64,000 nucleotides of DNA. Origin: Fulvia fulva (Eukaryota; Ascomycota; Dothideomycetes; Mycosphaerellales; Mycosphaerellaceae). Both the position numbers and the translations under genes were made by a program. The stretch lies in assembly GCF_020509005.1 (NCBI RefSeq), contig NC_063018.1, positions 1,178,001 through 1,242,000 on the forward strand. The letters run 5' to 3'. Below the pieces are notes generated by a model. It saw only the letters and a program-made list of their open reading frames with translations. It was not told the DNA's origin and ran no database searches. Below, in pieces: positions 22,556 to 33,049 of this stretch (positions are counted from its first letter, which is position 1; each line of letters begins with the position of its first letter).

Positions 22556-23798
22556 CTACTGTTCGCTCCACCTTGGCAGGTCCGTTCCTCTCAACTCTTC
22601 CAACTTTCTCGCACTCCCCAAAATCATCCTCAGCAACTCAGCAGAATTATAGCCTCCTTCCGCAGCCGCCAAAGCCGTCAAACTCGCCTGATCATCTCTC
22701 CCCGGCCTTCCAGGCGCCGTCATATTCGGCTTCATATTAACATCAAACAGCACAAACGGACTCTCCGCCTCGTCTGCTCGCTGCGGAACGTCAATCCTGA
22801 TCGGCGCGGTGACCTTGAGCAGCTTGGCCACAGCTTGACATCCGGCGAAAGCTTTACTGATAGCAGGGGATCTGGAAGCTTGCTCCGGGGTAACAGCTTT
22901 GGAATTGGCAGTGATGGCCACGGCACCATTGTAGGGCGCGATGCCGTTTTCGTGGTTGAAGCGGACGACGAATGGCAATGGCCAGTACTCGGGTCTTTCA
23001 GTTGATGGTGGCATGATTGTGACGGTGCCTTCTGTTCCCAGAAGGACCTCTTCGATGATGGTGGCATGATTGTCCGAGGCTCTCCACGTGCGTTGCTAGT
23101 TCTTCAAGACTTCGACACATTTTCACGCCTTGGCAACCACGGCCTCGTGTGGGTTTTGCCACTACCGGAAGCGTCAAATCGCACTGTGAGAGCAAGGTTC
23201 CCAGATTTGTGGCATTTGGCGCGAAGCATGCCTTTGGCATAGTTGCAATGCGACGATTGCGGAGTAGATTGTTGACGTAGTTCTTGTCATCGTATGCTTC
23301 TACGGGTCGAGGTGGCTGACCGACGACCTCCAAATTTGAGGCATATTGGTCCAGCTGCTTGGAAGCTTGCAGAGGATGATTGGCGAACAAGATTGTATTC
23401 GCCCACAGATGCGTTGCTCCAGCGTTGACGGCTGCGAGTATGCCTTCTTCAGTATCTGGGTAGCGCCAGCCTTCGTGGATGGCAGGATCAGGGTTGGCTT
23501 GCGGAGTTGTTATAGCTATCTTGCATTGCTCACGCAAAACGAATGCTATGTCCGCTCCGGAATCTTGGTAGCCTGTTCACGTTGTCAGTTCGCGAGAGGA
23601 TTGCTATGGCCGAATGGTCATGCCTCCCGGTTTCATTGGCTTGCGAACGCCATCAATGAGGGGTGGCTCAATTGCTTGGTATAGGACGGCAACCCGCATG
23701 GCTCTCGAAGAGACATTGCGTTGACGGACCAGCCGTCGTCCTGCACGCGCCGGTCGCAAACAGCGTCGAGTAAGCGATGCCAACAGTACAGGCAGCAT
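22556..23798 (-). pseudogene. ATP-grasp (D-alanine-D-alanine ligase-like) gene, frameshifted
   Basis: Two-exon gene for a fungal member of the D-Ala-D-Ala ligase-like ATP-grasp family; such enzymes join a carboxylate to an amine through an acyl-phosphate, here with unknown substrates. The N-terminal domain begins near MRVAVLYQAIEPPLIDG. The ATP-binding block has VVAKPTRGRGCQGVK, and the C-terminal metal-binding block has FVLFDVNMKPNMTAPGRPG. The intron 23573-23623 appears to have a GC donor (GCATGA...CTGAC...CAG). A frameshift lies at about 23065-23072, between the ATP-grasp subdomains: sequence before and after is clearly family-like but in different frames. The lesion coincides with a 17-bp direct repeat. 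Broken unless it is a sequencing error. Confidence 0.72.
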
Positions 23799-24251
23799 CT
23801 GGCGGTTTAGGGCGAGAGAGTAAGAGGGAAAGGGTCGGACTCTATCAAGATTGTTTTCTGGTTGTAGTGCCTAGGTCTGATGATTGAGTACTGCGAGGTC
23901 TGCTGTACTTCTTCGGTCGGGTCCCCGGAAAGTGCCCTGACCAGCTATGCCTTCGGTTTCTCGTATCGAGATGCATGGGAGTCGCCATGTAGCCGTACGT
24001 TCGTCGCGACCAACATTGAGGTGCCACGAGTCCTGTAGGGTTGCTGATCGTCGGTGGATGACGGCTTGAGGCACTATATGCAGCAATCTGCGGTCATGCG
24101 GTGTAAGCTGCGGCACTTCTGAGGCCATTTGTAGCAGACCCAATCCGCCCTCGTAATGGCTGACCTCGTGGCGGGGCTCGTTGAGCTACAGTGGATGATA
24201 TGTGCAGTTGTGCTTGATCTGTTTCGAGCAGAGTGATTGTTCGAGAGATGA
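23799..24251. other. intergenic, no gene seen
   Basis: Upstream flank of the ATP-grasp gene and 3' flank of the EMC10 gene. Short minus-strand frames carry no motif. Confidence 0.45.
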
Positions 24252-24881
24252 CTACTCTCCTTTGCCTCCACTGAGCACGACCTGCAGGAGCAGGAAGCCA
24301 CCGATGGCCCACCAATACCTGCTGCGTGTTAGCATATCTCGTGACCTGCTTCTCATCGCTAGTACATACTTCTGCAAGAAAGTCTGCTCTGGTTCCTTGC
24401 CCTCTACCGTGCCGTCTTCGCTGACAACAATGGGCTTGTTCAGCTGTGGTGTAGGTCCTGGTCTGATCTTTACAACTTCCACTGACAGAGCCCCATCTTT
24501 CTTCGACGCAGCCTTTGCTACGCCACCTGCACTACTCGCCTTGAAACCCACGTGATATAGCTCTCCGTTCGGTCGAACATGGAGCTGCAGTTTCTGACTC
24601 TTCTCGGGCGCCAAGTTTGATGCGGAAGTCGCGATACCGGACCACCGACCAGACGGATGGTAGAAGCCAACTCGGACTATGTCGTCGTCTTGGGGTACTG
24701 TTGGCGCATTATAGCTCTGGATCGAAGCATCGGTCGAGTTGAAAGATACTTTGGCGAGCGTCTGTGGTTTCGATGCGGACAGTGGCCAGGCGAAAATGTC
24801 GATGTTTCGTTGCTGCTCAGCGGCGGTCGCCAAGGATGTGAGGAAGGTCAGCACGAGGCTGAGAAAGAGCTGAAGCTTCAT
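24252..24881 (-). CDS. EMC10: ER membrane protein complex subunit 10 homolog
   Basis: Predicted 192-residue ER-lumenal/membrane protein of the EMC, the insertase that helps place tail-anchored and polytopic proteins in the ER membrane. Start at 24881 (MKLQLFLSLVLTFLTSLATA) gives a clear signal peptide; the upstream in-frame ATG would bury it. The lumenal beta domain contains VGFYHPSGRWSG and VGFKASS, and the C-terminus is one transmembrane helix (YWWAIGGFLLLQVVLSGG). An in-frame 51-nt intron (24319-24369; GTATGT...GCTAAC...CAGCAG) joins FLQK directly to YWWAIGG. Without splicing, 17 foreign residues would sit just before the helix, so the intron is well supported. The protein sequence closely follows the EMC10 family pattern. 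Confidence 0.83.
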   Translation of the reverse strand: MKLQLFLSLVLTFLTSLATAAEQQRNIDIFAWPLSASKPQTLAKVSFNSTDASIQSYNAPTVPQDDDIVRVGFYHPSGRWSGIATSASNLAPEKSQKLQLHVRPNGELYHVGFKASSAGGVAKAASKKDGALSVEVVKIRPGPTPQLNKPIVVSEDGTVEGKEPEQTFLQKYVLAMRSRSRDMLTRSRYWWAIGGFLLLQVVLSGGKGE

Positions 24882-25678
24882 GTTGGTATACGCTGGTGAT
24901 GGTCGTAGCTCAAGACTGGATCTCTGGAGCTCTCTCAAGATGCCTTATGCCAAGCCATTCACTTCGGCGTTCGGCGGAGCTCTTCCGCGGGGCAGACTAC
25001 AATTCAGACCTTTAAGTAAAATAGCAGTTTATGTTTTCGTAGCTAACTTTTTAATATTAACGAGAACATGATTAAATATAAATTACTGTATAACTACTTT
25101 GTTTTTTTTTCATTCATCAATAAAAAATAAAAATTGATCCCGTGCTGGCTTGTGAAGAGCAGCTGGGCAGTTTCAGAGCATCGCCGCTTCCCCCGTCTTT
25201 CACACCGACATCGAATATCGACCAGACGACAGCATTATTATGCCTTCGTCACGAGCCCGGCAGTCGATCTCGCATCGAGCCAACCATATCGCTGCCCTAC
25301 TGTGTACCAGCACTCCAGACTCGCGGAACTCCCTTGCTGTAGGAGGGTGGGAGGTAGCTCCACCGAGCAGCCCCAGTCTCTCCAGTCGAGCTCCCCGCAA
25401 GATCCACAGCTGACGTCGAGTGTGACGGACATGTCGGCTCTCATTGACTTTTCATCGCGGTGAGAGACGAACAGCTATCGACGCTCAACATTTCCCTGCC
25501 TGCTACAGGAAAAGCAGTCATCTCGTATTGATCATTTCCTTTCCTCTCACATCTCCCGCCCATCATCTGCTTACAAGCTCACCCAAGCCGAAATCTTGCA
25601 GCTGCCCAACGCTGTGCAACGATACACAAGGAAGCCCTCCAGAGCCATTGAGCATCACAAAAAGACTGCTTGCCCAGC
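24882..25678. promoter_or_regulatory. divergent intergenic region with an AT-rich island
   Basis: Holds the promoters of EMC10 (minus) and the FGGY kinase (plus). A sharp AT-rich block at about 25010-25137 includes a run of T near 25102-25110 and A-rich sequence. It is unlike the surrounding DNA and could be a RIP-decayed repeat scrap or a nucleosome-free promoter tract. The stretch 25140-25678 probably includes the 5' leader of the kinase gene. Confidence 0.4.
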
Positions 25679-27630
25679 ATGGCCGCCAATATGCCATACC
25701 GTAACCCTCAGCGGTCACAGTCGAGACAAATGTCGGTCGATCCTCACAATGAGCTCAACCCGGAGAAGAACCACTACATCGGCATTGATGTCGGTACTGG
25801 AAGTGCGCGAGCATGTATCATGAACGACAAGGGAGACATCGTTGGTCTCGCCAGTGAGAACATCGGTCTGTGGCAACCAGAGACTGGGTTCTATGTACGC
25901 TACATCAATCACAACACTGCCAGCTTCCACCTTACTGATGTTCGCAGGAACAATCCACCACAAACATCTGGAAATGCATCTGCAACTCGATCCAACGAGC
26001 TATGTCTCAACACAACATCGACCCCAACTCCATCCGCGGTATTGGCTTCGACGCAACATGCTCGCTCACAGTCTTCCGCGAAGACACAGACGAGCCAGTG
26101 TCCGTCACAGGGCCCAAGTTCGATAACGCAGACGGCAACGACCGGAACGTCATCCTATGGCTCGACCATCGACCTGTTGAAGAGACGAAGAAGATCAATG
26201 CTACAGACCACAACCTGCTGAGATACGTGGGTGGCCAGATGAGCATCGAGATGGAAATTCCCAAGGTGCTGTGGTTGAAGAACAACATGCCGAAAGAGCT
26301 GTTCGACAAGTGCAAGTTCTACGACTTGGGCGATGCTCTCACACACCTGGCTACTGGCAGTGAGACTAGGAGCTTCTGCAGCGTGGTCTGCAAGCAAGGT
26401 TACCTCCCCGTCGGTGTGGACGGTAGTGTCAAGGGCTGGCAAGAAGACTTCCTCACAGACATTGGACTGGAGGATCTTTGCGAAGACAACTTCAAGCGCA
26501 TGGGAGGCGTCAACGGGGTGGTATTCGCTTCCACTTTGCTTGTTGCTTAGTACAGAATGCTGACCACTTCACAGAATGGCCGGTACCTTACCGCTGGCGA
26601 GCTGATCGGAACGCTCTCTGAGAAGGCCGGCAATGACATGGGCCTACCCGCAGGCATTGCAGTTGGTAGTGGTGTCATTGACGCCTATGCTGGCTGGATC
26701 GGCACTGTCGGTGCCAAGGTCAATCTATCTGGCGACCACCTTGACTCTTCGTCGCCAAAGAACGACGTCTCGCAGGCCTTCACCCGGCTAGCAGCCGTGG
26801 CGGGCACTTCGACCTGCCACTTGGCCATGTCAAAGGACCCAGTCTTCGTCAATGGAGTCTGGGGCCCGTACAGAGATGTCCTCATCCCAGACTACTGGCT
26901 CGCCGAAGGTGGCCAATCCGCTACGGGAGAACTCCTCAAGCACGTCGTAGAGACTCACCCAGCGTTCCAAGAAGCCATGTCTGTCGCCGAGACTTTCAAC
27001 GCCAACATCTACGACTACCTGAATGAGCACTTGACCGAGATGCAGCAACGTGAGAACGCTCCAGCAATCTCCTACCTGGGACGACACTTCTTCTTCTACG
27101 GCGACCTCTTCGGGAACCGCTCTCCCGTTGCGGACCCAGAGATGAAGGGATCCCTCATCGGTCTCTCATCAGACAAGTCCATCGATGGCCTAGCCCTCTA
27201 CTACTATGGCACAATGGAATTCATCGCCCTTCAAACCCACCAAATCATCGAACAAATGAACAAAGCCGGCCACGTCATCTCCTCAATCTTCATGTCCGGC
27301 TCCCAATGCCAGAACCCCATCCTCATGTCCCTGATGGCCACAGCCTGCGACATGCCCGTCCTCATCCCGCGATACGTCCACGCTGCGGTAGTCCACGGAG
27401 CTGCTATGCTGGGTGCGAAGGCGGCGAGCACGGACAAGGACGGTAAGAGTGAGCCGTTGTGGGATATTATGGATCGTATGAGTAAGCCTGGTAAGGCGGT
27501 GTATCCGAGCAAGGATGAGGGGGAGAAGAAGCTGTTGCAGGCCAAGTACAAGGTGTTCTTGGACCAGTGTGAGCAGCAGAGGATTATCAGGAAGGATATT
27601 GATGCCGCTGTGTCGGGGTGGAAGAGGTGA
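25679..27630 (+). CDS. FGGY-family pentulose/D-ribulose kinase
   Basis: Predicted 613-residue carbohydrate kinase of the FGGY family, closest in motif pattern to eukaryotic FGGY/YDR109C-type proteins that phosphorylate D-ribulose or related ketoses in the cytosol. Exons: 25679-25894, 25948-26517, 26575-27630; introns of 53 and 57 nt. The actin-like fold begins with the phosphate-1 loop YIGIDVGTGSARACI (residues 33-47). Subdomain I has IRGIGFDATCSL and the sugar-binding WLDHRP, and later come GIAVGSGVIDAYAGWIG and the C-terminal adenosine motif FMSGSQCQNPILMSLMA. A variable 25-residue N-terminal tail precedes the domain. The start at 25679 is the first ATG in frame. The gene is clean and complete; exact sugar unproven. 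Confidence 0.85.
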
Positions 27631-27956
27631 AGAATGAAGCGGTTTGACATCGTTTCATCTGGAGAGAGCTCTGACGCTTGGATATAGATATAGATGCCTT
27701 TGCTGTGACCCCATCTGGCGGAGGTGTCCCACGGTTCTAATCTTCTCCTCAAGCTCTCCTCATGATAAAACGTCCTACAAATGACACTAGCCTCCCTCAT
27801 CATCCTCTTGAACCTTCCGGCCCAGCACAGCTCTCCCATCTAACGAGCCCCCCATCCCATGCTCTCGCTTTTCTTTTGTCGCTTTGACACTACATAGTCA
27901 GAGCAGTGTCTTCTTATACACTTCAACAAACAATACACTTAATCACACTCCTTCTC
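27631..27956. other. intergenic; 3' flank and tRNA-like upstream region
   Basis: No coding signal. A short TATAGATATAGAT repeat near 27683 lies just past the kinase stop. The last part precedes the tRNA-like locus. Confidence 0.4.
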
Positions 27957-28102
27957 GGGCGACTAGCTCAGTGGTCAGAGCATCTGCAACGAGCAAGGTA
28001 CCCTTTGAGGTACTGCGGTCAACTTTCTTCGCTCATAGCCAACCTGCCCCTGGTGCGAAGAATGCACGGCAGATGTCTTCAGTTCGACTCTGGAGTTGTC
28101 CA
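27957..28102 (+). tRNA. tRNA-like locus with a long intron-like insert, anticodon uncertain
   Basis: The ends pair as a 7-bp acceptor stem (GGGCGAC at 27957 with GTTGTCC at 28095-28101, two G-U pairs). A D-arm/A-box follows (TAGCTCAGTGGTCAGAGC), then an anticodon stem TCTGC...GCAGA enclosing about 80 nt, a short variable loop, and a T-arm/B-box (TTCAG-TTCGACT-CTGGA) with all five pairs. A T-rich stretch, the expected Pol III stop, begins 10 bases later. The 80-nt loop suggests an intron after position 37. However, position 33, almost always U, is A here, and the implied anticodon (CGA or ACG) does not suit a class I tRNA cleanly. It may be an unusual intron-bearing tRNA, a tRNA pseudogene, or another Pol III gene. 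Confidence 0.4.
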
Positions 28103-28143
28103 ACTCTTTGCTTTTACTTTTGCTACACATCCATACATGATGT

Positions 28144-30258
28144 TTACAAGAGGAATGCGAAGACAGCAGCGACAATCGCCACAAGTGACCCCGATGCTAC
28201 TGTGGCACTCCCGGTATACGGCACCGGCGACCCACTTCCAGCAGTGCCATTGCCACCGCCTGTGCTATTACCGCTCAGCACCAGAGTCCACTCTCCACCA
28301 GCGACGTTCTCTACTTCGCCGTCCTGCAACGCGACGGTAGTTCCGTTGCTACTACTCAGACTGCCGCTGATTCCGGGCAGACTCACCCTTCCACTAGTAC
28401 CCGCCGGCGTGCTGAACTTGAACCCCGTAACAACACCACCAGTGGCATTTACCTGCGACGCAAAAGCGCCCTCACTCGTCTCGAAGCCGGTGTCAACGAA
28501 TGTGAGATCCCCCAACCGCGGGCTCAGCTCCCAGGTTCGACCACCCGCGCTCGTGAGGTGGATGCCACCAATGTAGAATGTCAGAGTGCTCGTAGGTCCG
28601 GTTGACCAGCCATGAGCGTGGCTCACGCGAGGGTCGTTCGTGTACGGGGCGTAGTGGAGTCTACCGTCGAAGGCGTACCCTTCGATGAACGTCGAGTTCG
28701 TCATGCGAGGGTCGTCCAGCATGAAACCCCACTGTAGCCTCATGAGGTCGAGAGCTGCGGCGGTATCGTCTGCGAGGAGATGTGCTTGTAGCTCAAAGCC
28801 GCTGATGAAGGGACTGACAGCATCATCCGCTTCGGGGGCAGGCGCACCGTACTCACCCCAGCGCTCGCGAAGAGCAGAGCTGATGGCGGAGATCTTCTCG
28901 TCTGAGTCTGTGAGGTTCGCGACCACGGCCCAGGAGTTTCCATCTTGTGGTTGAAGGGTTGTGGTCTCGTTGTCGTGGTAGAGGCCAGAGGTATCGTTCC
29001 ACAGGAGGCGGTTGGCTGAGGCTTTGACGCCTTCTGCGAGCGATGCCCAGGAGTCGAGAACGGATTGATCTTCACCTACCGCTTCGCCGAGCATGATACT
29101 TTGGTAGATGGTGTAGTAGAGGATACTGTTCGCCTCGATGTTGTGGCCTCCCATACCGAAGCGGAGCCAATCTGCTGCGGAGGTGACGTTCATCATACCG
29201 CTGTCGTCGATGAAGGAAAGGGAGAAGTTCAGGGCAAGCTTATAGTCAGCCCACTTGTTTTGGACGTAGTCAAGCTTGTCTGAGTACAGGTAGTAGTCTG
29301 CAACTCCGATGAGGGTGTATAGATGGTAGGTGGCCGAAAATTGCGGGCGGAACCCGACACCGGCATAAGGTAGCTGGCCGGTTGTCTTGTTTTGAATGCC
29401 GAAGAGGGAGTCGATGGAGTTGGCGACGGAGATGAGGTCGTTGGTTGAGACGACGAGACCTGGGACTGCGATTGCCATGTCGCCGGCCCAGACGAGGCGG
29501 TCACGCTTGGCGCCATCTACGAGTGCGCTAGTCCCGTTGGTTATTGTGAGGTTGTTGTACCACGTGTTGGGTGGTGTGTCGTCTCCTGTGAGGTTCGACG
29601 TGATCGTTCCAAGGTGCACGAGAGAGTTGCCGTACTGCGGGTCAACCGTGCAGAGCTGGTTCGTGTATGCGCCAGCATACCAGATGCGGTTGATGAGCTC
29701 GTCGTCGCAGTGGAAGTAGCCTGTATAGTCCTTGAGTGCGTCGTCCTCCCAGTGCGGCATGGGAGTGAACTGAATGGTCACCTGCTGGACTTCCATGGAG
29801 CCTGTAGTATTGTGGATCAAACTCAAGTAGCGGAATCCTCCTCTTTCATGCTCTGCGCCAACCGTGTATTTGCCTGAACCATTGGGGTAGATCCATAGCA
29901 GCTCGTCCAGCCCAGCATCTGCGGTTCCATCACTGCCCTCACCAGTGATCCAGAGGGAACTCTCGCTGAAAGCAATGCCAATGGCTTGATCGTCGCCCTC
30001 AACCTCGCCAACTGTGAGTGAGATTCTGCCGGCTATGTTTTTCGCAAAGTCGAAGGTCACGGAGGAGACACCTTCGAAAGTGCTGCTCCCGGAGTCATCG
30101 CCGGTAAGGCTGTCCGCTCCGTCGACCGTGCCGTTGACTTTGTAGACAGAGACTGGATGAAGCTCTCTTGAGCTAGGAGCTAGAATGTACTCTTCGTACT
30201 GGGCTGCTGCTGACAGGCCGGCCAGTAAGAAAAGTACCAAGCTGTTCAAAGTGGCCAT
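28144..30258 (-). CDS. GPI-anchored GH78-like alpha-L-rhamnosidase
   Basis: Predicted 704-residue secreted glycosidase of the six-hairpin (alpha/alpha)6 type resembling family GH78, which removes terminal L-rhamnose from plant and fungal glycans. Start at 30258 (MATLNSLVLFLLAGLSAAAQ) gives a signal peptide; the upstream frame lacks sense. An N-terminal beta domain is followed by the catalytic barrel with the family signature GAKRDRLVWAGDM (acidic residues for catalysis), the ADWLRFGMGGHNIEAN block and the HAHGWSTGPTS motif. It has more than ten N-glycosylation sequons. The tail is Gly/Ser/Asn-rich and ends in a hydrophobic stretch (VASGSLVAIVAAVFAFLL), which fits a GPI-anchor signal, so the enzyme is probably on the cell surface. 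No intron is needed. Confidence 0.84.
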   Translation of the reverse strand: MATLNSLVLFLLAGLSAAAQYEEYILAPSSRELHPVSVYKVNGTVDGADSLTGDDSGSSTFEGVSSVTFDFAKNIAGRISLTVGEVEGDDQAIGIAFSESSLWITGEGSDGTADAGLDELLWIYPNGSGKYTVGAEHERGGFRYLSLIHNTTGSMEVQQVTIQFTPMPHWEDDALKDYTGYFHCDDELINRIWYAGAYTNQLCTVDPQYGNSLVHLGTITSNLTGDDTPPNTWYNNLTITNGTSALVDGAKRDRLVWAGDMAIAVPGLVVSTNDLISVANSIDSLFGIQNKTTGQLPYAGVGFRPQFSATYHLYTLIGVADYYLYSDKLDYVQNKWADYKLALNFSLSFIDDSGMMNVTSAADWLRFGMGGHNIEANSILYYTIYQSIMLGEAVGEDQSVLDSWASLAEGVKASANRLLWNDTSGLYHDNETTTLQPQDGNSWAVVANLTDSDEKISAISSALRERWGEYGAPAPEADDAVSPFISGFELQAHLLADDTAAALDLMRLQWGFMLDDPRMTNSTFIEGYAFDGRLHYAPYTNDPRVSHAHGWSTGPTSTLTFYIGGIHLTSAGGRTWELSPRLGDLTFVDTGFETSEGAFASQVNATGGVVTGFKFSTPAGTSGRVSLPGISGSLSSSNGTTVALQDGEVENVAGGEWTLVLSGNSTGGGNGTAGSGSPVPYTGSATVASGSLVAIVAAVFAFLL

Positions 30259-31331
30259 CTCGATCTGCCGTTTTCTGTGATGGACAGAGGAAATAGGAAT
30301 AAGAAAAGCCACAAAACAGCGGCCATACTTACTGTAGCCCTTAGTGTGACCCAATGACAATGCCGAGACAGCACGAGGCAATGTTAGTCCGACTGTCTTA
30401 CCAAACCCAACGGCGATCGTACCTCTCGATGCAAGCATGATGCATGGCAACGGCATCGGTCTCGCATATTTCGGCGCAGTATGCAGCAAAGTACTGCTAC
30501 TTACTGGTTGTGGCAAGAGTCGTGCCTGGCAGATCCTGGACACTTTTGCGGGGGTCCGAACCGTGCGCCTGCCAAGTGAATGACCTGGCACGCGTCATAC
30601 GGACCAAAGCGCCCACCTCCACCAAAAAACAACACCACATCTTCAATCGTGTTTTCTTTATCCAATATCAGGCCCATTGCAACCAGCAAATTTATATACG
30701 TATCTGCATACATCACTGAACAAATTGTCGTGCTTGGATTGGCTATATGTGGTGTTGTTGTCGCATGCTACCGTCGCAAACTTTGCACCTGTTTCTTGGA
30801 TTGGAGAAGCTACTGCAAGATGACCAAACACCTTTCAACACCTCAAAAGAATCAGACAGTAGGAGCCTATCACTACTGCAGACTTAAGGGCATCAAGTGC
30901 TCGCAAAGAGACTTTGTTAAGACCTTCAAACCGCTCTTCGCACCCACACGGCATCAGGTGCGCAATGCTCTGGACACTGCAGGCTCAAGACAGCCATATC
31001 ACCCGAGAGAGTGGAGAATATCATATTCAGCAGGGGTCAGAAGAACTGCAGTAGATACACATTGTGACTATAGACGCAGCAGAACGAAGAACAAGGTGGT
31101 GTGGATGTGAATAGAGAGATAGAACAACACCTTCAGAAATGAGCATAATCCCACCAGTTGTTTTGGGCGGTTTGGTCAGTGTGGAGCGTGCCTCGATGAC
31201 TTCACCTGCCTGAACTTCGCAGTCTTTTCACCCGACAGCGACATTAGCTTCTGCTTCTTCAACCTCACTCGTCTGATCGTGAACCAGGGCCATCGGTAGT
31301 TGTCCGACACGGCTGTTAGCAAGGCACATCA
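30259..31331. other. intergenic, no supported gene
   Basis: About 1.07 kb between divergent start codons, so both promoters lie here. One 176-codon plus frame (30580-31110) has no motif, odd composition and no splice partners, and I do not accept it as a gene. Confidence 0.45.
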
Positions 31332-32183
31332 ATGTCAGAGTCGGCGGAGCCCAACGGAGAAGCGATGCGCGTCGACCCTGCGAGAGCCAAGGTGCTGGTC
31401 GAGAACCTGCAGTATGTTGCGCAGAAAGTCGACGCTGTGAGAGGCAGCCGCAATGTCCGTCCTGCTGACTTGGCCCAAGTGAGTGGAGCTGATACCTAGC
31501 AGGTCAGACTCATCGCCGTGTCGAAACTCAAACCTGCCACCGATATCCTTGCCCTCCATGAATCCGAGACGAAACACGCAGACTTTGGCGAGAACTACTC
31601 GGATGAGTTGATAGAAAAAGCAGGGCTGCTTCCAAAGTCGATAAGATGGCATATGATAGGAGGGCTGCAGACAAACAAGTGCAAACCGCTTGCGTCGAAA
31701 GTGCCGAACTTGTGGTGTGTGAGCAGCGTGGACACGACCAAGAAAGCAAATGAGCTGGAGAAGGGCAGGAAGACTTTGGCGGAGAAGGAGTCATTGACTG
31801 AAAAGCTGAGGGTGCTGGTGCAAGTCAACACATCTGGAGAGGAGAGCAAAAGTGGCGTAGAGCCCAAGGAAGCGACTCAGCTGTGCAAGCATGTGCGAGA
31901 GCAGTGTCCGAGCCTGCAGCTGGCGGGCTTGATGACCATTGGTGCCATTGCGCGGAGTCGGGAGGCATCAAGTGCTGAAGCAATGAACAAGGACTTTGTG
32001 ACACTGCGGGAAACGAGGGACAAGGTGGCGGGCGAGCTTGGGATGCAGACATCTGAGCTGGCGCTGAGTATGGGCATGAGCTCCGACTTCGAGGCGGCGA
32101 TTGCGCAAGGGAGTGATGAGGTGAGGGTGGGCACCACCATCTTTGGCGAGCGACCGGCGAAGAAGGATGCAAAGATCCTGTGA
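31332..32183 (+). CDS. YggS/PROSC-family pyridoxal phosphate homeostasis protein
   Basis: Predicted 267-residue PLP-binding protein (bacterial YggS, human PLPBP, yeast YBL036C) that keeps free pyridoxal 5'-phosphate in balance; it binds PLP but has no known catalysis. Exons 31332-31454 and 31503-32183; the 48-nt intron (GTCCGT...CTGAT...CAG) joins SRN to VRLIAVSKLKPA, which holds the PLP-linking Lys. Further signatures are FGENYSDEL, RWHMIGGLQTNK, VQVNTSGEESKSG, LAGLMTIGA, and the phosphate-binding ELALSMGMSSDFEAAIAQGSD and VRVGTTIFGER. All family motifs are present. The N-terminal extension is short, so the protein is most likely cytosolic. Confidence 0.9.
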
Positions 32184-33049
32184 AGTAGGTGCAAACAGAG
32201 CTCAGAGAGCACACAAGTCAGAGAGAACTTCGCTCGGGCTTCGAGGACCGCATTGCCACCGTGTGAGAAGCAGGTTGTTATGGGTGGCGGCGCGAGACCA
32301 TACGGCAGCAAGACCTTCACGCTCGCTGCGGCGACAGTGATGGCTCACAGGTGAGCTTCTCGACGTCCTCTCATGGATACACAGCACTCATAGGTGCAGA
32401 CCAGCTCGCCGGCACAAAGAAGAAGCAGGATGCTACCACTACGTCACCTCCTCTCCCTCCACTGCGGCAGAAGACCCCGCCAGCAAATGTGTACCTACAT
32501 AACCCACCAAGCCGCAGTTCTCAGCACATACGGCCAATGGTCAGGATGGTTAGCTTGGAATCGCCTTTGCAAATTCAAGCTACCTGACCGCGGAATCAGT
32601 ACTATCATGGGTGACCACAATCTCATCGTCCAGAAGTCGACTGGCCCTTTGACATGCGATAAGGGTTGGTAGGTCTAGCTTAAGCTATTCCTGGAGGTTC
32701 CGAGAAGGGACTGATGGCTGCAATCCACCTGCGTACGATGAGATGTGTGTGTGAAGCGAGTGATGGGAACACTCCGTGCTGTATGTTTTTTTGTACTTTT
32801 TGCACCATTGGGGGTTGTTTGTTTATCGGGCACTGTGCTTGCGACCCCATCACCTTTCACTTAACTACTACTCACTTTTGTTCCTTTCCTTAAATTGCTG
32901 ACAGCCTAAGGCGGTCTGCACTCACCAAGTCCATGGTGGTGATGGCTTCCTAGTCAACCTGAATAAGCAGCATGCTTGATGAACAGCTGATTCTTTAATG
33001 CTTGGCCGAGTCACCATTTTCTGAACCCGCACAACGCCCCCTTACCGTC
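32184..33049. other. intergenic, no supported gene
   Basis: A possible small two-exon frame starts at 32280 with a GTGAGC donor near 32349, but no continuation gives a recognisable protein. The rest shows only shadow frames and T-rich stretches near 32786-32825 and 32875-32895. Confidence 0.4.

Noticed and set aside
30580..31110. 176-codon open frame on the plus strand
   Set aside because: No motif, unusual composition, no sensible start context and it lies in the divergent promoter region of two clear genes.
32280..32530. Possible small two-exon gene starting at ATG 32280 with a GTGAGC donor
   Set aside because: No acceptor gives a continuation with the phase of the first exon that looks like a known small protein. 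The tempting Lys/Gln-rich frame after it is in the wrong phase.
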